Source of the DNA: Dunaliella salina
Taxonomy: Eukaryota > Chlorophyta > Chlorophyceae > Chlamydomonadales > Dunaliellaceae
Assembly: GCA_002284615.2 (NCBI GenBank)
Contig: MU070354.1
Span: 56,207-79,651, forward strand
Direction of reading: 5' to 3'
Length of the DNA: 23,445 nucleotides
Shown one piece after another: positions 9,073 to 16,559 of this stretch. Position 1 is the first letter of the stretch. Every line of letters begins with the position of its first letter. The notes under the pieces are model-generated. The model did no database searches. It was not told the origin of the DNA and saw only the letters and a program-made list of their open reading frames with translations. The position numbers were made by a program, and so were the translations under genes.

Positions 9073-10766
9073 ATGGTCAAATGCATTCTGTCTATCATGG
9101 TGTCCCAGATAATGAGGTCAGTAGGGGTGCGGGGAGTTACTGCAAAAGAGTATGCAAGGCTAGGGATTATGGCTGTGCAACACATGTTTAGCACTTGGCG
9201 TGGGGATGCACAAGATGCTTCAAGATTATCTAGCTTATTTTTGAGGTTATAAGTCATACGCTGTACCTGGTGCTTCCAGTTAAGGTCCATTGTCATTTGA
9301 ACTCCGAGATATATCTATATAGAGGAAGGGCTCACTTGATGCGAGGAACTGGGCCTTCTGTCCTTGGATTTCTATTTTTCCCTGCAGTCTTTGATGGCGT
9401 GCTTGTGAAGGAGTGACCCCATTGTGATCTTTTCTGGAATAGCTGTGTAGTATACTGATAGCTTTAGTCTTACTGCCGGAAATGGTGAGTGCGGCCCAGT
9501 CAGAGTAGAGGGTGAGCTTTCTGGCTTGTACTTTTAGGTCTTGTATTGTGCTAATTGGACAGAGGAGGTCATCAGCAAAGGCAGCGCTGCTAAGGTTATT
9601 TGCAAGGTGGTTGTCGGTACTGGTGGTGGTTTTGGCCTGGGACACATCCATGTTTATAGCCGCGCCCTCCGACATGCAGCCAGCGCAGGAGAGGCTCCAT
9701 GTAGAGGAGAGAGAGAAAGGATGAGAGTGTATCACCTTGAATTGTACCTCTTTCAACGTGAATTTGCTTAGTGCTAGCCCCTGAGGGCATTCATACTTGA
9801 GTAGTGGCATTTTCATACAGATTTTTGACGGTGTCTATGGCATCAGTGGGGAAGCCCAAATCAAGCATTATCCAGAGCATCCTGTCATGGTCAGTTGTAT
9901 TGAAGGCTGAAGTGAGTGAAATCTACGATGAGGACATAGAGGTCTTTTCCAAAAAATTTGGAATCTTCGAGTCCCATGATGACATTCTGGAGTTGATGGG
10001 TAGTATCTTTTTGATTCCGGAAGCCAGCTTGTGTAGAGCTCAGGAGGGAGTGTGCTTCTGCATACTCATAGAGAGTATTAGTGACCATGCGCGTCCAGAG
10101 TTTGTAGAGCGTGTTGGCTAGCCCAACGGGTCTGTAGGAGGATATATCTGTCTCCTCTCCTTTTTGTCAATGAGGATAGTCTCACTGACTTTCCAAGACA
10201 CCGGGGTGAGGCGCGTAGCCCACATGATGATGAAGAGTTATGAATGCTCTCTTAAATTTCGGGGGAGAGCATTATAAGGATCTCATTCACTATGCCATCT
10301 GGTCCTGGAGATTTGTTGTTGCTGAGGGTTTTTATGCATCCATTCAAGGCACTTTTGTCCATGATTTTGGAGTGGGGCCAGTCTCTTTGATCCTTCCCTT
10401 CCAATTCGTCTTGTGTGATCCTTGATTGTAGAGTAAATGGGTCTGGCACAGGGGCAGAAGAACTGGTCTGCTCCCAGGGATTCTTACGAGGGGCTTCGTG
10501 TGGAAGATATTTGCCATGTTTGATATTTACTGCTTTCATAGCCTGTGTGTAGTAGTGTTCAACAATTTGTGCCTGCTTGGTTGGTTCAGTTTCAATATTA
10601 CCTGTCTCTGGCTCTCGGAGTGCTTGGAGACCTGTTCTTGGTTGCGAATTTTTGTCTTTAATAATTTCCTTGTGTGCTTGTTTGGGGTTTGTGTTAATTG
10701 TTTTTTGCATCGTTTTACGAGCAATGCTGAAGTTGTTTTTATTGCATGTTTCATCTATGTAAGCTA
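9024..10766 (-). pseudogene. Reverse transcriptase of LINE B (multiply frameshifted)
   Basis: RT motifs appear in the expected order over several frames. The fingers 'LSNNKSPGPDGIVNEIL' lie near 10290. 'YRPVGLANTLYKLWTRM' is followed by 'LLSSTQAGFRNQKDTTHQL' and the first catalytic region 'LYVLIVDFT' near 9920-9990. The 'IQGDTLSS' block is near 9735, and the catalytic box FADD at 9569-9580 is followed by the palm/thumb 'LNWKHQVQRMTYNL'. This is the order and spacing of non-LTR (LINE) reverse transcriptases. At least three frameshifts interrupt it, including one just after the first Asp block and one between QGD and FADD. It primes on nicked target DNA in this class of element. It is the only RT in the window; copies A, J and L lack it by truncation. 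Confidence 0.85.
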
Positions 10767-10955
10767 TGGCTTGTTTAGCGCTCTCAGAGAGCTCTTGTAG
10801 TTGTGAAAGAGGAGGGATGTCCAGTTGAAGGCTGTTAAGTTTGGAGATGGCTTTACTGAGATTGCACTTCCCCTATTTTGCTTCAAAATGGTGGAGGTGC
10901 AGTCAGTTGTGTTGATGGCAAGGACAATGTTTTGCTGAGTACATTTCCTGAGCAT
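10764..10955 (-). pseudogene. Segment upstream of RT, LINE B
   Basis: A 63-codon frame that continues in the same frame past one stop (10764-10766) into the region before the RT fingers. It is rich in Asn, Lys and Ser. It has no endonuclease or zinc motif that I can recognise. It is close to the right boundary of copy B, where RNase H sequence of the older copy K takes over. If a complete element encodes an additional 5' domain, it is not in this window. Confidence 0.45.
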
Positions 10956-10996
10956 TCATTCCGAGCATGCTTATGCAAAGCTCCATGTTTACTAGA

Positions 10997-12040
10997 ATGT
11001 TCAGCACTCATGTAAGGCACTCATGTTTGCTCCTCTGCAAGTCACACTGACTCGTTTGAGTAAGCAAGTGCCAGTTCTAAGTCGGTCCTTTGCTGCATAG
11101 AAGCATACTCTCTGCACTTTCGTTTCCAATGTTAACACAATGGGACTTCGACTTTGTAGAAGAGTGTTGGTGTTTTTCAGGTTTTGATAAGGAGCGTAAT
11201 TATAATATCTTTAAGTAGACCTGATTGCAAATGAGTAAGCATGTCTAGTGGTTTGTATGTTTGTAGAGTTGATTTCAGATTTGGTGTAAAGCAAAAGCAC
11301 TTTCCATCGCAATGGAGGAGTGTCTGTGTTGTAGAGCAAGTATAGCCGCAAGTTCTGCTCTATTGATCGTGTAAGTTGGTTCATAGCCCCCGGGGGCAGT
11401 GTTGGGTAATTATTGTTCTTGGGGAAGAAGAAGGCGCTCCAGCTTGTTGTATGTTGCCGTGGGAGGTGATAACACTGCCTTCTGTGTATGCCATGTTTTG
11501 CCAATCCATGATTTTGGGCGTTAGGGATTTCTTGTATTTATGCAAATCCCCTGTGATGTCTGTTTCCTGCCTGCAAACTTCAAATAGATTGATTGTAACT
11601 AAGAAAAACTTGTTCAACTTTCAACAAGGTCAGGCTCGGGCTACTGCTAGTAACCCTCCTGATCCCCACTGACTTCTTTCTTTTGCTTTCTCTTGGTGAA
11701 GCGGATACACGGTGCCTCGGCCCTAGGTATCCCCTTTTCCTTAATTGATGTGGGGAGTGTGTTCACTGCCTGCGTAGTTTTTCTTTTCTTTTCTTTTCTT
11801 TTCTTTTGATTGTAACTGAGGGTAGGAGTGCAAATCTTTTCCTCCAGGTGTTTGGAAGCTTCAAGGGTGTTGAATTTGTTTATCTATTTTTGGGTTTAAG
11901 GTTGGTTAAATTGCACCAAGTGCCTTCTATAACATTATTCCTTAATTGTTCAAGCCATTATGGGTTATTTTGGAACAAAGTATGCTGTTCCAACGAGCTG
12001 TGAATGCTTTTGGTATTTAGCGGGGGGGGCTTTGATTTTG
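10997..12040 (-). mobile_element. Old LINE fragment K: methyltransferase tail and RNase H (interrupted by F)
   Basis: Minus-strand remnants on both sides of the plus-strand insertion F. Right of F, 'WLEQLRNNVIEGTWCNLTNL' matches 'WLQGLKGDLKEATEWKLTN' of copy B, just after the methyltransferase-like domain. Left of F, 'SLTPKIMDWQNMAYTEGS' is the RNase H entry motif (the usual catalytic Asp reads Glu), followed by decayed RNase H to about 11100, where 'FYKV' and a NIGNE-like stretch mark its end. The right side connects in domain order to fragment L (13321-15640), the left side to fragment I (3237-3751). K is therefore best read as the middle of one old element split by insertions. Confidence 0.6.
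11601..11805 (+). mobile_element. LINE 3' end, copy F, with 12-bp target duplication
   Basis: A 205-bp, 5'-truncated, plus-strand insertion. It encodes the family C-terminus 'QARATASNPPDPH' plus TGA, a 3' UTR with CCTTAATTGATGTGG, a hairpin at 11750-11773 and a tail of five TTTTC units. TTGATTGTAACT occurs immediately before it (11589-11600) and at the end of the tail (11806-11817). The first two T may belong to the tail, so the duplication is 10-12 bp. It splits RNase H-coding LINE fragment K. Its hairpin has AGTG/CACT where copy B has AGAG/CTCT, a compensatory change. Confidence 0.9.
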
Positions 12041-12048
12041 TGGAAGGA

Positions 12049-12394
12049 AAGAAAAAGAGAAAAGAAAAACTTTGCAGGCAGAGAAATTTCATCTACATCA
12101 ATTAAGGGAGACACATTGACTGATAAAGAACGGTAGTCCCCACCACCACAAGATATGAGTGAAGACAGGCTAATGGGAATCTGGAGGGTCACTAGAGGCA
12201 CTTTGCTCCAGAACCTGGCTGTGGGAAATACTTTTGTTTTTGATAGTGCAACACGTGGAAACAAGTTTGTGGGCATATTGAACAGAATGGGCATGAATTT
12301 GTTGAGCAAGCTTAGTGGCAAGCTGGTGATCCAGTCCTAGTTATTTTAATTGCTTCAGAGTGTGCTCAGTATAAGTATTTCCACCAACACCCAA
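12049..12394 (-). mobile_element. LINE 3' end, copy D, with 8-bp target duplication
   Basis: A 346-bp, 5'-truncated, minus-strand copy. It contains the end of the endonuclease frame (equivalent to 'LGLDHQ' through 'SSNPPDPH' of copy B, here ending with a TAG), the 3' UTR with TTAATTGATGTAG, and a GAAAA-type tail on the plus strand. TGGAAGGA flanks it at 12041-12048 and 12395-12402. Removing D brings together minus-strand sequence that reads through as host LINE coding (YQPYQLLP then QNQSPPP), which supports both borders. Its hairpin is decayed compared with copies A, B and F. Confidence 0.8.
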
Positions 12395-12435
12395 TGGAAG
12401 GAGTTGATAGGGTTGGTAGGTTAGACTTTGTGAAG

Positions 12436-13179
12436 AAAAAGAAAAAAGAAAAAGAAAAGTCCACGCAAGCCAAAGGCCGCGTGCATCAAGGGAAGGTCCT
12501 CTAGCTGGAAAGCTAGAGGCCTCACCAAAAGGCCCTCGAGACTTGCACTAGACACAGCTAGCCTAGGAGAGTGACAGAAACAGATCTAATGGGGACCTGG
12601 AGGGTTGCTTGCCATGCCTCTGAACGCCCGGACTCTCCTTCTCCCGTCCTCCGCCGCTGCGCGCCCAGCCCCCCCCCTCCCAGAAGCCCCCTGAAAACAA
12701 AGTGCGTGCCTTGTGTTAATGATAGTGCTTAACCTTTGAATGGCACAGTCCCAAAGTTCGGATGCTAGCAATTTGGCCTTTTGATTAATAAGGCCAAGAT
12801 TCATAAGAGGTGAGATTGCATAATCATTGTAAATGGTGCCAGCCGCACCAATTAAGACAACATGAAAAGTTACTTTGTTATCCTTGTTTGGATTTCTTGA
12901 GCTGTGAGATTTAAGCCAAATCACGGTGTGAGAATGTTGGGTTACGGCACGTTCTAGAGTGATGAAGGGGTTTGTGTCAGGGCAGAATTTGAGTTTTACA
13001 AGGCGGATGTCCCTGTCTTGAGGAGGGATCTTGGAAGGATTGAGGTGAAATTGTCTCCCTGGAATAGGGTGCACAAAGATAGCATCAGGGCAGGTTTGGT
13101 GCCAGGAAAGATTTATGCTTCCCCTTAGGCCGCGTACATTAAGGAAAGAGCCTTCCACTGACTCTCACCGACAGGATAA
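12436..13179 (-). mobile_element. LINE copy E, second 3'-end family, 5'-truncated
   Basis: A minus-strand copy with the endonuclease domain, a 3' UTR different from copies A, B, D and F, and a GAAAA-type tail (plus-strand 12436-12460). Its 3' end carries a hairpin at 12463-12482 with arms of the ACGC-GGCC / GGCT-GCGT type, shared with plus-strand copy G. A larger inverted repeat, CCTCTAGCT/AGCTAGAGG, lies at about 12499-12520. ACTTTGTGAAG at 12425-12435 and ACTTTGAGAAG at 13180-13190 (10 of 11 identical) are probable target duplications. It represents a second subfamily (family 2). Confidence 0.65.
12586..13158 (-). pseudogene. PD-(D/E)XK endonuclease domain of LINE E
   Basis: A 190-codon frame. 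'TCPDAIFVHPI' carries the PD motif and 'RLVKLKFCPDT' aligns with 'HLIEIKFCEDT' of copy B, so the catalytic Glu of ExK is replaced by Lys. 'VVLIGAAGTIYNDY' matches 'ILLGVGGTIYTEH'. The frame ends 'SNPPGPH' plus TAG, as in the family. The spacer between PD and ExK is about 30 residues, against about 55 in copy B, so the insert in family 1 is dispensable. Just before the end there is a GC-rich Gly/Arg/Ala stretch (GRGGAGRAAAEDGRRR) absent from copy B. It is inactive as read because of the Glu-to-Lys change and the truncation. Confidence 0.7.
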
Positions 13180-13190
13180 ACTTTGAGAAG

Positions 13191-13320
13191 GTACCAAATT
13201 CCGCCCTGGCCACAAGGATTCGATCCCAGGACCTCCTCCATGCCAAGTGACTTTCAAACGTCTTTCTCGCCTTGCGACCAGGGTGCCTAACATGAGGCCG
13301 GTTTAGCTACCGTGGTAACT
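13191..13320 (-). mobile_element. tRNA-like sequence, possible SINE
   Basis: On the minus strand, 13283-13204 can fold as a degenerate tRNA. CCCTGG pairs with CCAGGG at the ends, TCGC-AAG-GCGA makes a D arm, a GAC/GTC stem makes an anticodon-like arm, and a GATCGAATC B box matches GWTCRANNC. About 20 nt upstream, TAGCTAAACCG matches the A-box consensus. The block interrupts LINE fragment L at 13321. Arms are imperfect and the variable region is long, so it is not a working tRNA gene. A tRNA-derived SINE is the simplest reading. Only one copy is in the window. Confidence 0.4.
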
Positions 13321-14214
13321 CTGTTGTGAAGGAAACTAAGCAAGTACGAGAGCTTGATTCGGATGGCATCTTATCCAATGCATGTATCCTTTCCTGGACC
13401 AACCCATTTGGCTTGAAAGAAGAAGGAAAGTGGCTGTGGGGATGGTTGTGTTTGAGGCAGAGGACAAAGCATGCCTGATGAGGTGGTAAATAAATTCATT
13501 GTCGTGTGGAGGTTGACGGAAGGAGTAGCCTGTGAACTTTGAATTAAATGCATCTATGTTGGCACCAAAAACTCTGCCTCTGGAATGAGGGCTTTGATAG
13601 GCATGATAGTGGGTGTGATAAATCGAGAGACTGGCAAATTTTCTGTCGGTGACCGTAGCAGAACATGTGAGAGCTTTAATGGAGTGTAAGGGTGTAGGAA
13701 ATCGGTCAGATTCCTTTTTGACTGCCTTTTACATGAAATTGTGCATGCCTATGTAAGAGACCTGTAGTTTCTGTAGCTTCATCTTGGACATCCAAGGCGG
13801 GTGGATAGAGGCATGAATACCAGCTTGTTTAGCTGTATTATATGCCTTGATAAGGACCTGCAGGCGCTCAGGAGTGATAATGCTTGCGCATTTCCCTTTC
13901 GTGTCATAAACGCAAGCAGCATGTGTTGAGATGACAAGGGGTATCCTGGGCTGTTCATCAGTGGTTGTGTCAAATCCAGGTTTCTTGTGGTCAGTAGTTC
14001 GTATCCAAAATTTCACAACCATTACAGGTAGGTAAAACACCTATTTGGGGATTGGTGGTAAAATACCTTGGTACTTTCAACATCGAAAGTGGCCTTTTTG
14101 CGCATGGGGGCATGACCCTGGGTTGATGGCCAATGATCGTGGAGGTGATCAGTGCAAGCTTCATAGCCTTCGCAATTCAAATTGTCAGTGTCTATGTCAT
14201 CTACAGTTGGAAGT
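13321..14214 (-). pseudogene. Methyltransferase-like domain of LINE L
   Basis: The frame from 14040 has 'THAACVYDTKGKCASIIT' and 'NTAKQAGIHASIHPP', the N-terminal block seen in copies A, B and J. In further frames 'SPHSRGRVFGANIDAF' gives the FG loop and 'GYSFRQPPHDNEF' the xPPx motif (QPPH). 'YMHWIRCHPNQALVLA' matches 'YMSLLTQYPHLAKVLA' of copy J and ends at the tRNA-like insertion. Upstream, 'MRKKATFDV' corresponds to 'CAIRKNVSFDF' in J. Stops and frameshifts make it a pseudogene. It shows that the domain was present before the subfamilies split. Confidence 0.55.
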
Positions 14215-14354
14215 TCTGCTTCTTGCTCTCTCCTTAGCTAGTTTTGTCTAGTTTAGGTGGAGGGACCCTGGTGAGGCCTCTAATTTTTGTTAGGGGTTCT
14301 TCCCTTAATGCACGCGGCCTGTTGGCTGCGTAAACTTTTCTTTTCTTTTCTTTT
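14215..14354 (+). mobile_element. LINE 3' end, copy G (family 2), with 11-bp target duplication
   Basis: A 140-bp plus-strand insertion flanked by CAGTTGGAAGT at 14204-14214 and 14355-14365. It contains GGTGAGGCCTCTA and CTTCCCTTAATGCACGCGG as in copy E. It ends in a hairpin with ACGCGGCC and GGCTGCGT arms around TGTT (14312-14331), then a TTTTC tail. It is so short that only the 3' UTR is present. It interrupts the linker between the PHD finger and the methyltransferase-like domain of fragment L. Confidence 0.88.
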
Positions 14355-14365
14355 CAGTTGGAAGT

Positions 14366-14800
14366 GGCAAGTTTTTCTGTGTGAGATTGTTCATAGGCTA
14401 CAACATCTGTTTTGGATTCAGGATTTGTTAGTAGCATGTCAGCTGCCTCAAAGTGGGGTGCCAAATGACTTGAATCATTTCTGTTTGTCCTGCAATCTGA
14501 CCTCTTTGCTTTTTGGGGTGGTTGACAGGCTGGTGCAATAGGGGCAATCCCAACAAGAGTCTTGCTCTGCCTGGAGGCGCTGTGATTGGGTGCAGAGGTT
14601 GTGATGAAGTAAGCACCAATGATACGAGCGCAGGCACGGATGAGGCATGTCAATATAATTATCTCCTTCAAATGCCTGCTCTGTGCTGGTGGGGTCCCAG
14701 CAGATTTGACATGTATGGCCGTCTATTTGGCTCCTAGGGAAGGGCTGAAGGTGGGCTACTTTAAGGGCTATTTTTTTTTAGAATTGGCAGGGCCCAGTAT
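14366..14800 (-). pseudogene. Decayed PHD finger of LINE L
   Basis: Minus-strand translations in changing frames give 'EPVIIEYWALPILKK' (copy B: 'APMIIEEWALPLFKQ'), 'HTCQICWD' (first zinc pair), 'PCLRSYHWC' (part of the second pair with the His and Cys) and 'DCPYC' (last zinc pair). The order matches the C4HC3 finger of copy B, though some ligands are lost. It continues into a linker cut by insertion G. Its presence in this old copy shows that the PHD finger is an ancestral part of the polyprotein. Confidence 0.55.
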
Positions 14801-14875
14801 TCAATAATCACTGGTTCCCATTTAACCAAGTATATGACTGTGACAGTGCAGGTGAGGATCCTTTCCCTCTTTCAC

Positions 14876-15631
14876 TTAGTATTTGCCAGTTGAGTATGGC
14901 TTGAAGAAGGTGTTTATGGCATAAGGGCCCTGGAGTTCTGCATGCCGCTGTTCATGGTCCCACAATGAGGCTGCATTGAAGTTCATATTTGCAATGGGTG
15001 AATTGGCTTGTGTGTCTTCAGTGGGAAAAGTGAGGAATCTTGTGGAGTTGTTTTTACGCTTTTTTGTGGTTGGTGTTTCTGGAGCACTTTGCATGTGATG
15101 AGGGCTTTGCAAGGCTGCAGGCCGTTTCTTAAACCTATGAGATGGCATGGGCTGTTCATTTACGTGAGGGTAAGGTTGGTATAGACAAGCCTATGGCCAT
15201 GTTGCTTCTGTTGCTTTGGTGGGATGGATAAGGTCGTCTTAGTTGGTAAGACCATGTCCAGCCTAGAGGTTTTTTGTTGGAGTAGCATTTCCGAAGTTGA
15301 GTAATTTATTCTTCTGAGTTGAGGTGCCTTGTTTGGGGTTGCATCAGTACTCGCCATTATGTCATTAATAGTTGCTTGAGAGATGTTGATGCTGTTGGCT
15401 AAGGCAGCCATCCTATAAAAAACAATATAGTCTGCTTCTTCTTAATTTTTGTGTGGCTGTGAAAAGCAGGCTATTGGCGTCTATGATGTGAGTGCGTTTG
15501 AAAGAGAGAAGAGAGTTAAAATGTGAGATGCCTGCCTCCATGAGGGGGTGTATAGTGCAGCCTTTGGGTCTTGGAAGTGTAGGAGGTTTAGGGGCCCAAA
15601 GGACTTTGGCTACAGAATGGAATGTGTTCAC
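14876..15631 (-). pseudogene. Post-RT linker of LINE L
   Basis: Three consecutive frames (15631-15413, 15411-15160, 15148-14876). The first has 'PRPKGCTIHPLMEAGISHF' and 'SFKRTHIIDANSLL', alignable with the linker of copy B. The last has a basic 'TTKKRKNNSTRFLTF' stretch that could act as a nuclear localisation signal, in a position similar to the KR-rich stretch of B. No known domain is recognised. The frames are separated by short shifts. Confidence 0.5.
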
Positions 15632-15642
15632 ATATAGAAGAT

Positions 15643-15684
15643 GAAGAAGAAGAAAAAAAAGAAGAAGAAGAAGAAGAAGAAGAA
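15643..15684 (+). repeat. (GAA)n microsatellite
   Basis: About 14 GAA units with one A-rich interruption. It lies between the 5' end of LINE fragment L and repeat R1 copy 2. It could be the 3' tail (TTC)n of a minus-strand retroelement that includes R1, by analogy with the TTTTC tails nearby. Confidence 0.85.
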
Positions 15685-15715
15685 GACTACGTTAGATTGG
15701 AGGATAGGCTAGGGG

Positions 15716-15808
15716 ATCATAGCTGCATCTACCCACAGGGGCAGCTTAGCTGAAGCAAAAGGTGACTAACTCACAGTGAGTTGCTATTGGTGCCTGTGAA
15801 CACTCTTG
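15716..15808 (-). repeat. Short interspersed repeat R1, copy 2
   Basis: Shares 'CATAGCTGCATCTACCCACA', then GGCAGCTTAGCTGAAGCAAAA and, after a gap, GGTGCCTGTGAAC, with the copy at 19137-19260 and more weakly with 3752-3850. All three have the same orientation. About 30 bp away on the 3' side of the minus strand is the (GAA)n tract. Its identity is unknown. Confidence 0.5.
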
Positions 15809-15811
15809 TTT

Positions 15812-16130
15812 TGTTTGCCTTCCTGAGCTTTTTTCCTCTTCTAGAGCTTCTCTCAGGGTTTTTCTGTCACATCAGAGCCAAGCAGCCAAATTTTATGGCT
15901 GAAAGCTTAAATCCCATTGTAATCTTGTAACTCACAGTGTAAGCAGACAAGTGCCTGTAACGAAAGCAAGCTTATGTTCAAGGGTGCAAGGGCAAGGCAA
16001 GACGTGGGACTGCTAAGCCGCTCGGTAAAGAAATGGTGTAAGAAGTAAACATAAATTTGTCATTATTCTGGTGCAAAAAAGTAGTAGCATCATGGGAAAC
16101 AAGACGCACATTTCCTGCAGAGAGATACCA
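15812..16130. other. No gene seen
   Basis: AT-rich sequence with no coding motif that I recognise on either strand. A minus-strand open frame of about 170 codons runs through 15978-16487 but crosses a retroelement 3' end (16133-16175) and tandem GGGTGCG repeats, so it is considered chance. Confidence 0.4.
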
Positions 16131-16132
16131 CC

Positions 16133-16200
16133 AGAAAAGGAGAAAAGAAGACTGTAAGAGAGAAATTCTCCTTACATCAACTACCGTACAGCATGTTGAC
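16133..16200 (-). mobile_element. Lone LINE-type 3' end, copy M
   Basis: The plus strand shows GAAAAGGAGAAAAGAAG followed by GTAAGAGAGAAATTCTCCTTAC and ATCAA, which corresponds to the tail and 3' hairpin of family 1. The stem is GTAAG-GAGA paired with TCTC-T-CTTAC around ATT, with one bulge. The lower stem has A-T where copy B has G-C, so pairing is kept. I could not align the sequence beyond 16200 to the LINE. It may be a short copy or a non-autonomous element that borrows the same 3' end. Confidence 0.55.
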
Positions 16201-16249
16201 CATAACGCAATATTAAAAGTGTGGAGCAGTGCTTTAATAATTATTCTGG

Positions 16250-16325
16250 AGGGGTGCGTAGTGGGTGCACAGTGGCGAAAATAAATGGCTGAGATGGAGT
16301 GTGTAGTGGGTGCGTAATGGTGTAA
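16250..16325 (+). repeat. Duplicated GGGTGCG motif
   Basis: GGGTGCGTAGTGGGTGCACAG and GTGTGTAGTGGGTGCGTAATGG are two diverged copies about 50 bp apart. They resemble the GGGTGCGCAATGG cores of the 55-bp array at 17071-17278 and may be outlying units of the same repeat. Confidence 0.45.
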
Positions 16326-16559
16326 ACAATTCGGAATTATCATGTAGAGGTTCTTTAAGAGGGTAGCAGGCAGAAGCATCCGAGGAAGCGGGGCTCGCAT
16401 GCTCGTGTCAGGCCGGGACATGGGATGAAGAAAAAGTGGTGGCAACCTCATTTGATCCACATCCGTAGGGCAGTCTAGGATGAGCATGGTGTCAGGCCAG
16501 CAATTTGCAAGCTGAAGAAGGATTTCAGGGGGACCTTTGATGGGCTAGCGGAGCCAACA

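Larger units (their letters stand above)
3957..10960 (-). mobile_element. LINE copy B, 7 kb, most complete copy
   Basis: A minus-strand non-LTR retrotransposon of about 7.0 kb. It reads RT (from about 10.75 kb), linker, PHD finger, methyltransferase-like domain, RNase H, CCHC zinc motif, PD-(D/E)XK endonuclease, 3' hairpin and (TTTTC)n tail (GAAAA on the plus strand). No apurinic-type endonuclease or first ORF is seen upstream of the RT, so it is probably 5'-truncated. It contains several frameshifts and in-frame stops. It appears inserted in an older copy of the family: fragment K lies on its right and fragment I on its left, in consecutive domain order. A 9-bp match AATGTTCAG (3939-3947 and 10996-11004) is a weak target-duplication candidate, since it does not abut the tail. 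Confidence 0.8.
13321..15640 (-). mobile_element. Old LINE fragment L (host of insertion G)
   Basis: The upstream part of the oldest element. In reading order it has post-RT linker (15631-14876), a decayed PHD finger (14800-14510), linker, and the methyltransferase-like domain down to 13321. The plus-strand copy G (14215-14354) interrupts it. Its downstream continuation is fragment K after removal of the tRNA-like block, E and D. The 5' end meets a (GAA)n tract at 15643, so the RT part is missing or lies beyond another insertion. Confidence 0.65.

Noticed and set aside
3939..11004. AATGTTCAG on both sides of LINE B as its target duplication
   Set aside because: The left copy is separated by about 10 bp from the start of the tail, and a 9-bp match in this much sequence can be chance. 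Kept only as a weak hint.
13134..13155. Similarity of CTTAATGTACGCGGCC to the family-2 LINE 3' end, suggesting a SINE with a LINE-derived tail
   Set aside because: The stretch also reads as endonuclease-coding sequence (LFP...) homologous to VFP in copy B, and a probable target duplication at 13180-13190 places it inside copy E. There is no tail. Not enough to claim a SINE-LINE chimera.
13204..13283. Functional tRNA gene
   Set aside because: Arms are mismatched, the anticodon loop is ambiguous and the variable region is long; it lies within a retroelement stack.
15978..16487. Minus-strand open frame of about 170 codons
   Set aside because: It crosses the 3' hairpin of copy M and tandem GGGTGCG motifs, and its duplicated peptide (HHYAPTTH/RHCAPTTH) merely reflects the DNA repeat.
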